This document shows positions 46,068 through 55,796 of a DNA stretch of 64,000 nt, piece by piece. This stretch comes from Desulforhabdus amnigena (lineage in GTDB: Bacteria; Desulfobacterota; Syntrophobacteria; Syntrophobacterales; Syntrophobacteraceae), in NCBI RefSeq assembly GCF_027925305.1, contig NZ_BSDR01000001.1:2011001-2075000 (forward strand), in the 5' to 3' direction. The notes under the pieces were generated by a model, which had not been told where the DNA came from, did no database searches, and was given only the letters and a program-made list of their open reading frames with translations. The first letter of the stretch is position 1; every line of letters begins with the position of its first letter. Made by a program: the position numbers and the translations under genes.

Positions 46068-46502
46068 CCCTCCATGGTTTCCATCTTGTGAAAAGAACCG
46101 TCATGATGTCAAGGTTTTTAGCAAACATGTCGCGTTTCGCCGGCTCAAGGCGACCTACGAAGCTGCCCTTCGCTCGAGACGGTTGAACACCGTATCCCTG
46201 TGCACCTGGAACCTGTTCAGGCTGGACAAGGCAAGGGGAGCGGAACAGGGTGGTTTCTTCGTCGCAGAAAAGGCAAATTTCACGATACTGCGTACTTTCC
46301 TTGCATTTATCTGCGCCCCCACTATCCCAAAAGGTCAGGAATCTGTTATTTATTTATAGATTGTTCAGTATTTGCCGGCTCTCTCGTCCCTTCTGTAGAG
46401 AAGATCGACGTGACGGATTGTCCGACAGACCTGTGGAGCTTTCGAAGACGTTCCATAGACTGACTACAGAAAAAATATTGATAGGAGATAAAATATACAA
46501 GA
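46068..46502. other. Intergenic region without recognised gene
   Basis: About 435 bases. Near 46127 it has ATGTCGCGTTTCG followed by CTCAAGGCGACCTAC, which resembles 48203-48233 (ATGTCGCGTTTCGAGACTCAA). Otherwise no support for coding; frames here do not look protein-like. Confidence 0.5.
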
Positions 46503-48056
46503 ATGACGGCATTCGCTTTTACAGATGATTTGCATCTGCTCCTGAACACATTGCCGCCAACCCTGCGGGAGGTTCTGCGTGGAATGGAGGAACAGGACCT
46601 TTTAGAAATTGTTCTCGATTTGGGAAGACTTCCGCAGGCGCGTTATCCCGAACGCTGCGTGCATCTGGCTGAAACAGCGGTCACTCGCGCCGATATCGAA
46701 CAGGTGGTGAGCTGCGTGGGAGAATTCGGCGCAGACAACCGTGCGGGCATCGAGGGAACTCTGCACCGTATCTCGGCCTTGAGGAACCGCAAGGGGCACA
46801 TCATCGGGCTGACGCTTCGTGTGGGCCGCGCCGTTTTTGGCACCATCGATCAAGTCCGCGACCTCATCGAGAGTGGCAAGAGCGTGCTGCTTCTGGGACG
46901 CCCGGGAGTGGGAAAGACAACGAAACTGCGGGAGGTCGCCCGCGTGTTGGCCGACGAATTCAACAAAAGAGTCATCGTGATCGACACATCCAACGAGATC
47001 GCAGGGGATGGCGATATCCCCCACCCGGCCATCGGCAGCGCACGGCGCATGCAGGTTCCGCATCCCGACCGGCAGCATGCGGTGATGATCGAGGCCGTGG
47101 AAAATCACATGCCGGAAGTCATTATCGTGGACGAAATCGGGACCGAGGCGGAAGCCATCGCGGCGCGAACGATCGCAGAACGGGGTGTTCAGCTCATAGG
47201 CACCGCTCACGGCAACACCTTACAGAACCTCCTCCTGAACCCGACGCTTTCGGACCTTGTCGGAGGTGTGCAGACGGTGACGCTGGGAGATGAAGAAGCA
47301 CGGCTGCGAGGCACGCAGAAAACCGTAAGCGAACGCAAAGCTCCCCCCACCTTTGCTTCCGTCGTGGAAATCGTGGACCGGGAGGATGTCATCGTCCACC
47401 GGGATACGGCCAGCGCGGTGGATGCCCTGCTGCGCGGCGCCAACCCGGGAGGCGTTCGGCGCACGCCCGGCGGTGGAGTGAGCGAGGACGAACCAGCAAG
47501 GCAGATTCAAACAACGCCGCCCAAGACCGTTCCTCTCATACCCGAACAAAGGAACATGAAGATTTATCCGTACGCTCTCAGCCGCGACCTGCTGGAAAGG
47601 GCGATTCGCGATCTGGGTCTGAATGCCCGGGCCGTGTCACGCATCGAACATGCCGGATTGATACTGGCCTTGCGATCGAGAACGTCCGACCTTCGATTGC
47701 AGCATGTTCTGGAGGTAACCAGGCTTCCCATGCAGGCGGTTCGAAAAAACACGACTTCCCAGATAAGAAGAGTGCTCAAGGGATTGTTCAACGTTGTAGA
47801 GGGAGTGGACGATGCTGAAGTCAATGATGCGGTATGCGAAGTAGAAGCGGCAGTGCATCGAGTGATGGAGGAAAGAGTAAGCGTATCCCTCTCACCGCGC
47901 TCCGCATCCATTCGAAAAATCCAGCACCGCGTTGTTTCCCGCTATCATCTCGTCGCGGAAAGCATGGGCAGCGAACCGCAACGTCACCTGGTGGTTTATC
48001 CGGCACATTCCCGGCGCGATGTCGGAACGGAAGCCGATGACTTGATCATCCATTGA
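46503..48056 (+). CDS. AAA ATPase with R3H domain (Ycf45/SpoIIIAA-like)
   Basis: 517 aa. N-terminal helical region, then a secretion-ATPase-like P-loop domain: Walker A LLLGRPGVGKTTKL near 130, Walker B EVIIVDEIGTEAEA near 205, then a linker and a C-terminal R3H domain (RKIQHRVVSRYHLVAESMGS, then EPQRHLVVYP), which binds single-stranded nucleic acid. The same design is found in cyanobacterial and chloroplast Ycf45 proteins; its role is not established. AGGAG lies 16 bases upstream, further than usual. It is a single-gene unit and ends before a cruciform. Confidence 0.88.
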   Translation: MTAFAFTDDLHLLLNTLPPTLREVLRGMEEQDLLEIVLDLGRLPQARYPERCVHLAETAVTRADIEQVVSCVGEFGADNRAGIEGTLHRISALRNRKGHIIGLTLRVGRAVFGTIDQVRDLIESGKSVLLLGRPGVGKTTKLREVARVLADEFNKRVIVIDTSNEIAGDGDIPHPAIGSARRMQVPHPDRQHAVMIEAVENHMPEVIIVDEIGTEAEAIAARTIAERGVQLIGTAHGNTLQNLLLNPTLSDLVGGVQTVTLGDEEARLRGTQKTVSERKAPPTFASVVEIVDREDVIVHRDTASAVDALLRGANPGGVRRTPGGGVSEDEPARQIQTTPPKTVPLIPEQRNMKIYPYALSRDLLERAIRDLGLNARAVSRIEHAGLILALRSRTSDLRLQHVLEVTRLPMQAVRKNTTSQIRRVLKGLFNVVEGVDDAEVNDAVCEVEAAVHRVMEERVSVSLSPRSASIRKIQHRVVSRYHLVAESMGSEPQRHLVVYPAHSRRDVGTEADDLIIH

Positions 48057-48090
48057 AACGATGTTCAGAGGGAAGCCACTGAGAAGCTGT

Positions 48091-48155
48091 CTGAAAATTA
48101 CTCTGCTTGGGAACCGAACCTGCCTCGATTCCCAAGCAGAGGGGGAAATTTTCAG
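48091..48155. repeat. Perfect cruciform downstream of the AAA-R3H gene
   Basis: CTCTGCTTGGGAA (48101-48113) and TTCCCAAGCAGAG (48129-48141) form a 13-bp stem with a 15-base loop, flanked by an outer pair CTGAAAATT (48091-48099) and AATTTTCAG (48147-48155). It may act as a terminator but lacks a T tract directly after the inner stem. Confidence 0.7.
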
Positions 48156-48156
48156 T

Positions 48157-48333
48157 GCGTAGGTTGCATTGAATGGAATGAAACGCAACGGACAATAATG
48201 ACATGTCGCGTTTCGAGACTCAACGCGATCTACGTGCTAATAGCCTGTCCTTGTTGGCGCTCCCCCTTCAATTCCCTCATCGAGCGGGGATTGAGGGGGG
48301 TACCAAAGCCCATTGGAAATTTTCGGACAAGCT
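48157..48333. repeat. Palindromic repeat stretch
   Basis: Contains GTAGGTTGCATTGAATGGAA and ATGAAACGCAAC, a pattern of a widespread bacterial repeat, then ATGTCGCGTTTCG (also near 46127), CCCTCATCGAGCGGGGATTGAG, and TTTTCGGACAAGCTCTTAG, which resembles an end of family F. Confidence 0.5.
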
Positions 48334-48450
48334 CTTAGAACCTATCCAGGAACCACCTGTGGACTTTGCGACACCCCCCTTGGTCCCCCCTCGAGGGGGG
48401 AATTAAAGGGGGGTGTCCGCTGCCGAGGTAGGTTTTCGGATAGGCTCTTA
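48334..48450. repeat. MITE-like inverted-repeat element, family F (copy 2)
   Basis: Starts AGAACCTATCC, ends TTTTCGGATAGGCTCTTA, and shares ACCCCCCTTGGT, CCCTCGAGGG and GTGTCCGCTGCCGAGG with 35709-35823. Its last bases form the stop codon of clpB, so the element abuts the gene exactly. Confidence 0.75.
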
Positions 48451-51063
48451 ATCGCCACCCGTATGGGTTATCACCAGTTCGTTGTTCTGAACATCCACAT
48501 GAATGGTCGCTCCATCTTCGATGTCTCCAGAGATAAGAGCCCGGCCAATACGGGTTTCCAATTCATGCTGCAGGTAGCGTTTGAGAGGGCGCGCTCCATA
48601 TACGGGATCGTAACCGGCCTCCGCGATGAAATCACGCGCGGAATCGGAAATATCCAGGGAAATGCGCCGGTCTTTCAGCCGCTTGCACAGGTCTTTAGTG
48701 AGAAGATCGATGATGGCCTTGATCTCCCCTAAAGTCAGGGGCTTGAAAAGCACGATGTCATCCACGCGATTCAAAAATTCCGGCCGGAACTGACGCCTCA
48801 GTTCTTCCATCACCTTCTTTCGAGCGGATTCCTTGATTTCACCCTGTTCGGTTACCCCCTCAAGTAGATAAGGCGATCCGATGTTGCTGGTCATGATGAT
48901 CACGGTATTCTTGAAATCCACCGTTCTCCCCTGAGCATCCGTCAGGCGTCCGTCATCGAGAATCTGGAGCAGGACGTTGAAGACCTCGGGGTGGGCCTTT
49001 TCGATCTCGTCAAAGAGGATCACGCTGTAGGGCTTTCGGCGTACGGCTTCCGTGAGCTGCCCGCCTTCTTCGTATCCCACGTATCCCGGAGGCGCTCCAA
49101 TGAGGCGCGACACGGTGTGTTTTTCCATGTACTCGCTCATATCGATGCGCACCACGCTCTCTTCCGTATCGAAGAGGGCTTCCGCCAGGGCCTTTCCCAG
49201 TTCCGTTTTCCCCACACCCGTCGGACCGAGGAAGATGAACGACCCTATGGGGCGCCGCGGGTCCTTGATGCCGGAACGCGCTCGAATGACGGCATCCGCT
49301 ACCAGCCGAACCGCTTCGTCCTGTCCCACAATCCGCTTGTGGAGAACCTGATCCAGGCGAAGCAGTTTTTCCCGCTCCCCTTCGACAAGGCGGGTCACGG
49401 GAATCCCCGTCCACCGGGAGACGATCTCGGAAATCTCCTCTTCCGTCACCATTTCGCGAAGGAGGCGACTGCCTTCCTGATCACCGGAAAGCTTCTCCTC
49501 TTCCTCCTTGAGACGCCTTTCCAATTCGGGGAGACGCCCATGTCGAAGTTCCGCGGCCTTGTTGAGATCGTACTGCCGCTCGGCAATCTCCACATCGTGG
49601 CGGACTTTTTCGATTTCCTCACGCACGGCCTGGACCTTCTTGATGGATTCCTTTTCGGATTCCCACTGGGCCTTCATGCTGTCGGCCTTGCCCCGCAGTT
49701 CGGCGATTTCCTTGCGGATGGCTTCGAGGCGTTCCTGGCTCGCCTTGTCCCGTTCTTTCTTGAGGGCCGCCTCTTCGATTTCGAGCCGCATCATCCGGCG
49801 GGTCACTTCATCGAGCTCCGTCGGCATGGAGTCGATTTCCGTGCGGATCATGGCGCACGCTTCGTCCACCAGATCGATGGCCTTGTCGGGGAGGAAACGG
49901 TCGGAAATATAGCGGTTCGAGAGGACCGCCGCAGCTACCAGGGAACTGTCCTGAATCTTCACCCCATGGTGGACCTCGAAGCGCTCCTTGAGCCCTCGCA
50001 GGATGGAGATGGTATCCTCTACGGTGGGCTGGTCCACGATCACCGGCTGGAACCGGCGTTCCAGTGCCGCATCTTTTTCAATATACTTGCGGTATTCATC
50101 CAGAGTCGTGGCCCCGATACAATGGAGCTCGCCGCGGGCCAGCATGGGCTTGAGCATATTGCCCGCATCCATGGACCCTTCCGCTTTGCCCGCACCAACG
50201 ATGGTATGCAACTCGTCGATGAACAAAAGAATGCGTCCTTCGGATTCCTTGATTTCCTGCAGCACGGCCTTGAGCCGTTCCTCGAACTCCCCGCGGAACT
50301 TGGCTCCGGCCACGAGAGATCCCATATCGAGGGCGAAAATGGTTTTCTCCTTGAGCCCTTCGGGAACGTCGCCTCGAACGATTCTATGGGCCAGCCCTTC
50401 CACGATGGCCGTTTTTCCCACACCGGGCTCGCCGATGAGCACGGGATTGTTCTTGGTCTTACGGCTGAGAATGCGGATGACCCGTCGAATCTCGGAATCC
50501 CGCCCGATGACGGGATCGAGTTTGTTCGACCTGGCTTCATTGACCAGGTCCCGCCCATATTTTTGAAGGGCTTCGTAGGTCGTTTCGGGGGATGCGCTCG
50601 TTACCCGCTGATGGCCCCGCACGGCCGTCAGGGTCTGGAGAAAGACATCCCTGCTGATGTTGAATTCCTTGAGGATCCTGCCCGCCGGAGAACTTGGGCC
50701 TTCCTCGATGAACGCCAGAAAAATATGCTCCACGGAAACATATTCGTCCTTGAGCCTCTGGGCTTCTTCCTGGGCCTTGATCAGAAGCCGGTTCAAACGC
50801 TGAGTGACATAGACCTTGCCCGATTCCACGCCGGGACCGCTCACGCGCGGTTTTTTTTCCAGTTCCTGCTCGAGACGCTCCCGGATTCCCTCCACGGGGA
50901 CTTCCATCCTCTTGAGCAACCGGGGCACCAGCCCATCGGACTGCTCCAGCATGGCCAGGAGAAGATGCTCACCATCCACTTCCATGTGCCCGTAGCGGAT
51001 GGCTTTGGTCTGCGCGGCTTGAAGCGCTTCCTGAGATTTAATAGTCAAATTGTTGAGATCCAT
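48448..51063 (-). CDS. clpB: Disaggregase chaperone ClpB
   Basis: 871 aa. A hexameric AAA+ machine that with DnaK pulls proteins out of aggregates. The N-domain starts [18 protein letters not shown]; the first ATPase domain has Walker [16 protein letters not shown] near 205, the coiled-coil M-domain spans about 400-530 (this distinguishes ClpB from ClpA/ClpC), and the second ATPase has [16 protein letters not shown] near 605. No ClpP-binding loop is expected. ATG 51061-51063 follows AGGAGG at about 11 bases. It is the last gene of the dnaK-cbpA-cbpM-clpB row; the stop codon belongs to a repeat. Confidence 0.97.
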   Translation of the reverse strand: MDLNNLTIKSQEALQAAQTKAIRYGHMEVDGEHLLLAMLEQSDGLVPRLLKRMEVPVEGIRERLEQELEKKPRVSGPGVESGKVYVTQRLNRLLIKAQEEAQRLKDEYVSVEHIFLAFIEEGPSSPAGRILKEFNISRDVFLQTLTAVRGHQRVTSASPETTYEALQKYGRDLVNEARSNKLDPVIGRDSEIRRVIRILSRKTKNNPVLIGEPGVGKTAIVEGLAHRIVRGDVPEGLKEKTIFALDMGSLVAGAKFRGEFEERLKAVLQEIKESEGRILLFIDELHTIVGAGKAEGSMDAGNMLKPMLARGELHCIGATTLDEYRKYIEKDAALERRFQPVIVDQPTVEDTISILRGLKERFEVHHGVKIQDSSLVAAAVLSNRYISDRFLPDKAIDLVDEACAMIRTEIDSMPTELDEVTRRMMRLEIEEAALKKERDKASQERLEAIRKEIAELRGKADSMKAQWESEKESIKKVQAVREEIEKVRHDVEIAERQYDLNKAAELRHGRLPELERRLKEEEEKLSGDQEGSRLLREMVTEEEISEIVSRWTGIPVTRLVEGEREKLLRLDQVLHKRIVGQDEAVRLVADAVIRARSGIKDPRRPIGSFIFLGPTGVGKTELGKALAEALFDTEESVVRIDMSEYMEKHTVSRLIGAPPGYVGYEEGGQLTEAVRRKPYSVILFDEIEKAHPEVFNVLLQILDDGRLTDAQGRTVDFKNTVIIMTSNIGSPYLLEGVTEQGEIKESARKKVMEELRRQFRPEFLNRVDDIVLFKPLTLGEIKAIIDLLTKDLCKRLKDRRISLDISDSARDFIAEAGYDPVYGARPLKRYLQHELETRIGRALISGDIEDGATIHVDVQNNELVITHTGGD

Positions 51064-51185
51064 AAATTCCGGATTCCTCCTTTTCATTTCATATATTCGC
51101 TTTGACGCAGGGAAAGAGGCCATGAAGACAAAAACCTATTGCCCCATGCTTCATCAGCCATGAACTATGAGCCATGACCCCATCC

Positions 51186-51524
51186 CTATTCCTCGTCAAA
51201 GAACTGTTCTTCCAATTGCCGGATGTGAGATTCCAGAGATTCGATTCGCGCCATCAGTTCCAGGATCACTCCGATACCTGCGTAATTCACACCCAGTTCG
51301 TTTCTCAATCTAAGTATCCTGCGCACGAGAGGAATGACCTCGGCATCGAACAGAGCTTCCCCTTCCGCAGAATGTTCCACGTAATCCACCAGACCGAGCT
51401 TCACAAAGCGGTCGATCAGTTCAGGATGAACACCGCACCGGTAGGCCACTTCCGTCAGGCCCAGATAAGGCGAATACTCGACAGTCCTTTGGACCCGGAC
51501 CAAAAAGTATTTTTCCTCTTTCAT
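51186..51524 (-). CDS. CbpM/HspR-like MerR-family chaperone modulator
   Basis: 112 aa. The N-terminal part has the winged-helix pattern of MerR-type proteins (GLTEVAYRCGVHPELIDRFVKLGLVD), followed by LRRILRLRNELGVNYAGIGVILELMARIE and a short coiled coil. CbpM inhibits CbpA in E. coli; HspR, of the same fold, represses heat-shock genes in Actinobacteria. Position directly behind cbpA (20 bases) favours CbpM, position in a dnaK-clpB row favours HspR. I saw no HspR operator upstream of dnaK. Confidence 0.85.
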   Translation of the reverse strand: MKEEKYFLVRVQRTVEYSPYLGLTEVAYRCGVHPELIDRFVKLGLVDYVEHSAEGEALFDAEVIPLVRRILRLRNELGVNYAGIGVILELMARIESLESHIRQLEEQFFDEE

Positions 51525-51544
51525 AGGGACGCATCCTCCTGCAG

Positions 51545-52522
51545 CTATGACCGCGGTCTGAACCTGGAAACCCTCCGGAGTTCTTCAAAGAGTTCCCGTT
51601 CCCGTTCCGTTGGTTTTTTAGGAACCACGATGTTGACCACGACATAGAGATCTCCCGGAACTCCCTTGGGACTGGGCATCCCTTTGCCCCTCAGCCGGAG
51701 TTTCTGGCGGCTCTGAGTACCCGGCGGTATTTTAAGAGTTACCGGACCCGACAGGGTAGGAACCTCCACTTCGGCTCCCAATGCGGCTTCCCAGGGAGTA
51801 AGGGGTAAAATGTAAGTCAGGTCCTTCCCTTCCACCTGGTACACGGGATGGGGATCGATCTCGACTTTGAGATAGAGATCCCCGCGAGGTCCACCTCCTA
51901 TCCCTTCGCCGCCCTGCCCTGCCAGTCGGATCTTTTGTCCATTCAGTATCCCTCTGGGGATCTTGACTTCGTAATTCTTGGACTGAACGGAAACCTGACC
52001 CTGAGGCGTGATGCTTTGCATCTGCAAGGTTATGGATTTCGTCGCCCCGTGAAAGGCATCCTCGAGGGAAATGCGGATGGTGGCTTCCTGATCGGAACCC
52101 GCCTGGCTCCAAGTCTGAGCACGCGCGCCTCTCATCCCTGCAAAGGGCTCACCACCACGGCCGCCGAAAAGGGCTTCGAAAAAATCGCTGAATCCCCCGG
52201 TACCCCCCCAGTGGAATTCGGTACGGCCAGGCCCGCCGGCCCTGCCGAAATCGAAGTGAGTTTCCCAACCCGGAGGCGGTCTGAAGTCCTGTCCATCCTT
52301 CCAGTGGGCTCCCAATTGATCATATTTCTTGCGCTTTTCCGGATCCTTGAGAACCTCGTAAGCTTCGTTGATTTCCTTGAACTTGTTCTCGGCGTCCGGC
52401 GATTTGTTCACGTCAGGATGGTATTTCCGGGCAAGCTTGCGGTAGGCCCGCTGGATTTCCTCCTGCTTCACCGACCGGTCCACCCCCAGGACCTCATAGT
52501 AGTCTCTAAATTTAACAGCCAT
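51545..52522 (-). CDS. cbpA: Class II J-domain protein CbpA/DnaJ
   Basis: 325 aa. J-domain (DYYEVLGVDRSVKQEEIQRA, HPD in RKYHPDVNKSP) at 1-70, a Gly/Phe-rich linker (about 75-140, RAGGPGRTEFHWGGTGG), then two C-terminal beta-sandwich client domains (YEVKIPRGILNGQKIRLAGQG; GPVTLKIPPGTQSRQKLRLRGKG). The CxxCxGxG zinc domain of DnaJ is absent, so it is CbpA-type. It stimulates the ATPase of DnaK. It lies 176 bases after dnaK, a gap that contains short G/C-tract palindromes. Confidence 0.93.
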   Translation of the reverse strand: MAVKFRDYYEVLGVDRSVKQEEIQRAYRKLARKYHPDVNKSPDAENKFKEINEAYEVLKDPEKRKKYDQLGAHWKDGQDFRPPPGWETHFDFGRAGGPGRTEFHWGGTGGFSDFFEALFGGRGGEPFAGMRGARAQTWSQAGSDQEATIRISLEDAFHGATKSITLQMQSITPQGQVSVQSKNYEVKIPRGILNGQKIRLAGQGGEGIGGGPRGDLYLKVEIDPHPVYQVEGKDLTYILPLTPWEAALGAEVEVPTLSGPVTLKIPPGTQSRQKLRLRGKGMPSPKGVPGDLYVVVNIVVPKKPTERERELFEELRRVSRFRPRS

Positions 52523-52698
52523 AATGTTCCGTTGCGTCCTCTTCGATTTTTTGGTCTATCTCCACGAAACCGTGAAGATTCGCAGAACGTTTTATAAGTA
52601 TCGTTTCACCTTTGTCACCCCCGCTTCAAGGGATAAATATCCAAGACTCTTTCCTAAATCCCCCTCCCCCAGGGAAGGAGGACTTATTTCCGCCGGTA

Positions 52699-54600
52699 CT
52701 AGCGGGAAGATTCAGTAAACTCAGCGTCGATGACATCCTCATCAGCGGCGGATTCCCGATAGGTCCCGCGGGGACCTTCCGCACCAGTCCCTCGCGCCTG
52801 CCGGTAGGCAGAAGCCGAGATCATCTGGAGCGCCTGCTGAAGGTCGCTCGCCAGCTCCTGATAACGTTCTTTCCCCACGCTCTCATCTTTGACGGCTTTA
52901 CGTGCGGTTTCAATGAGTTCTTCCGAACGCGCTTTTTCATGGATGGGAACCTTGTCGGCCAGATCTTTGAGAGTCCGTTCCAACTGGTAGGCCAGCGAAT
53001 CCACATGATTCCTGGCTTCCACGATTTCACGGCGCCTCTTGTCTTCAGCATGATGCCCTTCCGCATCCCGAATCATGCGTTCCACTTCATTTTTTGAAAG
53101 ATTTGTAGATTCGGAAATGGTGACGGTCTGTTCTTTGCCCGTTTCCTGATCGCGAGCCGTCACATTCAGAATGCCGTTGGCATCGATATCGAAAATCACT
53201 TTGATCTGCGGAAGCCCGCGCGGTGCCGGTCGAATTCCTTCCAGACGGAACCGCCCCAGAACCCGGTTGTCCGCAGCCATTTCCCGTTCACCCTGCAGGA
53301 CCACGATATCGACGGCCGTCTGGTCGTCCTCGGCTGTCGAAAAAATCTCTTCGCGCCGTGAGGGAATGGTCGTGTTCCGTTCGATGAGCCTGGTCATGAC
53401 CCCGCCGAGTGTCTCCACACCCAGGGAAAGCGGCGTCACATCGAGGAGCACCACATCCTCCATCTGGCCCTTGAGAACGGCTGCCTGAACGGCGGCGCCC
53501 ACGGCCACCACTTCGTCGGGATTGACGCTCATATTGGGCTGCTTCCCGCCGGTGAGTCGCTTCACCAGTTCCTGAACGGCGGGGATTCGGGTCGAGCCGC
53601 CCACGAGGATGACTTCATCCAGGTCCTTTGGGGTCAGACGGGCATCCGCCAGGGCCTGCTCCACGGGTTTCATGCACCGTTGCACGAGATCGTGGGTAAG
53701 GTCTTCGAACTTTGCCCGGGTCAGTTTCATGACCAGGTGTTTGGGTCCCGTGGCATCTGCCGCGATGAAGGGTAGATTGATCTGGGTTGCGGTCATGCTC
53801 GATAGCTCGCATTTTGCCTTTTCCGCCCCTTCGTAGAGCCGCTGCAGGGCCTGCCGGTCGAACCGGATATCGATTCCCGTCTCCCGTTTGAACTCCTCTG
53901 CAAGCCAGTCGACGATGCGCTTGTCGAAATCGTCGCCGCCAAGATGCGTGTCACCGGAAGTGGAGCGGACTTCACAGACTCCTTCGCCCACATCCAGGAT
54001 GGAAACATCGAAGGTCCCGCCGCCCAGATCGAACACCAGGATGGTTTGGTTCTTTTTCGTTTCCAGTCCGTAAGCCAGAGCCGCCGCCGTGGGTTCGTTG
54101 ATGATGCGGAGCACTTTGAGTCCGGCGATCTCTCCCGCATTCTTGGTGGCCTGGCGTTGAGCGTCATTAAAATAGGCCGGAACCGTGATGACCGCTTCCT
54201 TGACCTTTTCTCCCAAATATTTGGAAGCGTCGTCTACGAGCTTTCTCAGTACCAGTGCGGAAACTTCCTCGGGGGCGGTCGATTTGCCGCGAATGTCAAA
54301 ACGGACGGCATCATTTGGGCCGCGGACCACCGAGTAAGAAACGATTTTCGATTCCTCGTCCACTTCACCCCATTTGCGTCCCATAAAACGTTTTACCGAG
54401 TATATCGTCCCAGCGGGATTCAGGATCGCCTGGCGCCTTGCCACCTGCCCCACCAGTCTTTGTCCATCTTCCGTGTAGGCCACGACGGAAGGCGTAGTTC
54501 GCATTCCCTCCGCATTGGGAATCACCGTGGTTTTCCCATTTTCCCAGATGGCGACCACCGAATTGGTTGTTCCCAAGTCTATACCTACCGCTTTTGCCAT
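52699..54600 (-). CDS. dnaK: Hsp70 chaperone DnaK
   Basis: 633 aa. The ATPase domain starts with [20 protein letters not shown] and contains the phosphate loop [15 protein letters not shown] and adenosine motif [16 protein letters not shown]; the substrate domain has [19 protein letters not shown] and the C-terminal tail is short and acidic ([11 protein letters not shown]). It is first in the row dnaK-cbpA-cbpM-clpB. grpE, which often sits beside dnaK, is missing from this locus. I found neither CIRCE nor an HspR box before the start; a TATAAT-like box occurs on the minus strand at 54681-54686 without a good partner. Codons 1-20 follow GGAGGAAG. Confidence 0.97.
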   Translation of the reverse strand: MAKAVGIDLGTTNSVVAIWENGKTTVIPNAEGMRTTPSVVAYTEDGQRLVGQVARRQAILNPAGTIYSVKRFMGRKWGEVDEESKIVSYSVVRGPNDAVRFDIRGKSTAPEEVSALVLRKLVDDASKYLGEKVKEAVITVPAYFNDAQRQATKNAGEIAGLKVLRIINEPTAAALAYGLETKKNQTILVFDLGGGTFDVSILDVGEGVCEVRSTSGDTHLGGDDFDKRIVDWLAEEFKRETGIDIRFDRQALQRLYEGAEKAKCELSSMTATQINLPFIAADATGPKHLVMKLTRAKFEDLTHDLVQRCMKPVEQALADARLTPKDLDEVILVGGSTRIPAVQELVKRLTGGKQPNMSVNPDEVVAVGAAVQAAVLKGQMEDVVLLDVTPLSLGVETLGGVMTRLIERNTTIPSRREEIFSTAEDDQTAVDIVVLQGEREMAADNRVLGRFRLEGIRPAPRGLPQIKVIFDIDANGILNVTARDQETGKEQTVTISESTNLSKNEVERMIRDAEGHHAEDKRRREIVEARNHVDSLAYQLERTLKDLADKVPIHEKARSEELIETARKAVKDESVGKERYQELASDLQQALQMISASAYRQARGTGAEGPRGTYRESAADEDVIDAEFTESSR

Positions 54601-55115
54601 ATGTTCTTCCTCCTCGCAACCCTATGATCTTCTTACGTTCATTCCATCGGCATTACGCTGCGTGAGATGAATGTCATTTTATTATAAACGTTGATTTCCC
54701 ATAAGAATGTAAAATGATTGGGATATAATCAAAACAGGTTCAAGTTAATCATGATTTTGACGGTTTCCAGAGCAAAAACAGGGAATATGGAATTTTGGTT
54801 TTTGGAAAATAATGACTGGAAAAGGCGATCGTGGAGGTTCTCAGCCAGGCACTGAAAGAGTGTTCGATGATTCTTAAATATTATTTTAGGGTGGGCATGT
54901 TTCTTCATGCCCACCATGAGCAACACGAAAGGTCCCAAAAGCCGGCGGGCAACGCTTCGCGTTTGCCCACCCTACATTATCGAGATTCTATTTCCCTCTG
55001 AAACCACAGTTTTCAAACAGGCTTTAAGATTGCGGGAACAAGTTCAAAGTCTGCAAAGAGCCCTCTGCTGGAGGAGGACACTACCGGGATCTGACTCCAA
55101 AGACCGTCACAAGAG
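54601..55115. other. Intergenic region with a GGGTGGGCA palindrome
   Basis: About 515 bases. At 54887-54897 and 54964-54974 the arms TAGGGTGGGCA and TGCCCACCCTA form a perfect 11-bp pair, with smaller hairpins inside (GGGCATGTTTC/GAAACATGCCC-like). Similar elements are common in Proteobacteria. The rest holds the dnaK promoter region; no gene seen. Confidence 0.6.
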
Positions 55116-55514
55116 CTAATTGTTCCTGTAGTTCGATCCACTGGGGATTCGAAACATAAACTTGGTCCTCGCGGGATCTTCATTATCGACTCTGTACGGC
55201 TCCTTGACCATGTATCTGGCGTTCGGACCCAGGTCACCGATATTCAAAGATTTTCTCCAGAAGATCCTTGTTTCCTGCATATTGGTCGTCCATATGTCGA
55301 GCCTGATACCTGAGCGGGTCCTCCCGGAGGTGTTCACGATATAGCCCGTGATGTAACCGTCTTCCGTGATCTCGAAGTTCTCGTACTTCAGATCCCGGTC
55401 GGGCACCCCGCTGCTGGAATTGACCGGGCCATTGCTCATGAAGTTTCCGGCAAGCCCATTCAGCGGCATCAAGGAAAGCCCTAGAAGGAAGCAAACAAAA
55501 AGCGATCTCAACAT
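55116..55514 (-). CDS. Small exported beta-sandwich protein
   Basis: 132 aa. Signal peptide about 1-25 (MLRSLFVCFLLGLSLMPLNG, cut near GLAG). The mature domain has alternating beta strands (YENFEITEDGYITGYIVNTS; GIRLDIWTTNMQETRIFWRK; LNIGDLGPNARYMVKEPY), resembling the FxLYD-type fold, where extracytoplasmic domains carry the pattern of a conserved Gly-Pro-Asn loop; this is an inference. ATG 55512-55514 follows AAAGGAT; the reading frame is open further upstream but that part is not signal-like. A tandem repeat lies 50-90 bases before the start. Confidence 0.7.
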   Translation of the reverse strand: MLRSLFVCFLLGLSLMPLNGLAGNFMSNGPVNSSSGVPDRDLKYENFEITEDGYITGYIVNTSGRTRSGIRLDIWTTNMQETRIFWRKSLNIGDLGPNARYMVKEPYRVDNEDPARTKFMFRIPSGSNYRNN

Positions 55515-55563
55515 ATACGAATCCTTTCTGACAATGATGTTTTGAAAAAGCCCTTCTATACGA

Positions 55564-55606
55564 AATGTCCTTTTTTCGCAACATAAATGTTCTTTTTCAC
55601 AACATA
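55564..55606. repeat. Tandem 22/21-bp repeat upstream of the exported protein gene
   Basis: Units 55564-55585 and 55586-55606 read, on the minus strand, TATGTTGCGAAAAAAGGACA and TATGTTGTGAAAAAGAACA at their starts. Each unit has TGTT and an opposing ACA, so each could be a dyad operator for the downstream gene. Confidence 0.5.
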
Positions 55607-55796
55607 TTTGATAACCTTCTTCGCAATCTCCATGTTGGCCTTTTACGATCATGCTCTCATTTCCGGCACCTCTTTTTAACCTCGCCAAGCGACACCACTT
55701 TTCGGGAGATATGTCGCGAAACAATGCATGTTCAACTGAACCGAACAGGATCGGGACTCCTGCCCCATCATTCCGTCTTATGTCAAGGGCTGACCC
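55607..55796. other. Intergenic DNA without recognised gene
   Basis: Holds the palindrome-free sequence between the tandem repeat and the DUF2284 gene end; includes GGCTGACCCCTATTGG near the gene end. Confidence 0.4.

Noticed and set aside
48991-51105. A 704-codon open frame on the plus strand
   Set aside because: Antisense to clpB over its whole length; ClpB is unambiguous, and the antisense product is not protein-like.
54601-54720. CIRCE, HspR or sigma-32 site before dnaK
   Set aside because: Neither TTAGCACTC-N9-GAGTGCTAA, CTTGAGT-type inverted repeats nor a CTTGAAA/CCCCAT pair was found.
54887-54974. Intrinsic terminator
   Set aside because: The outer stem is good but no T tract follows on either strand; a dispersed repeat is more likely.
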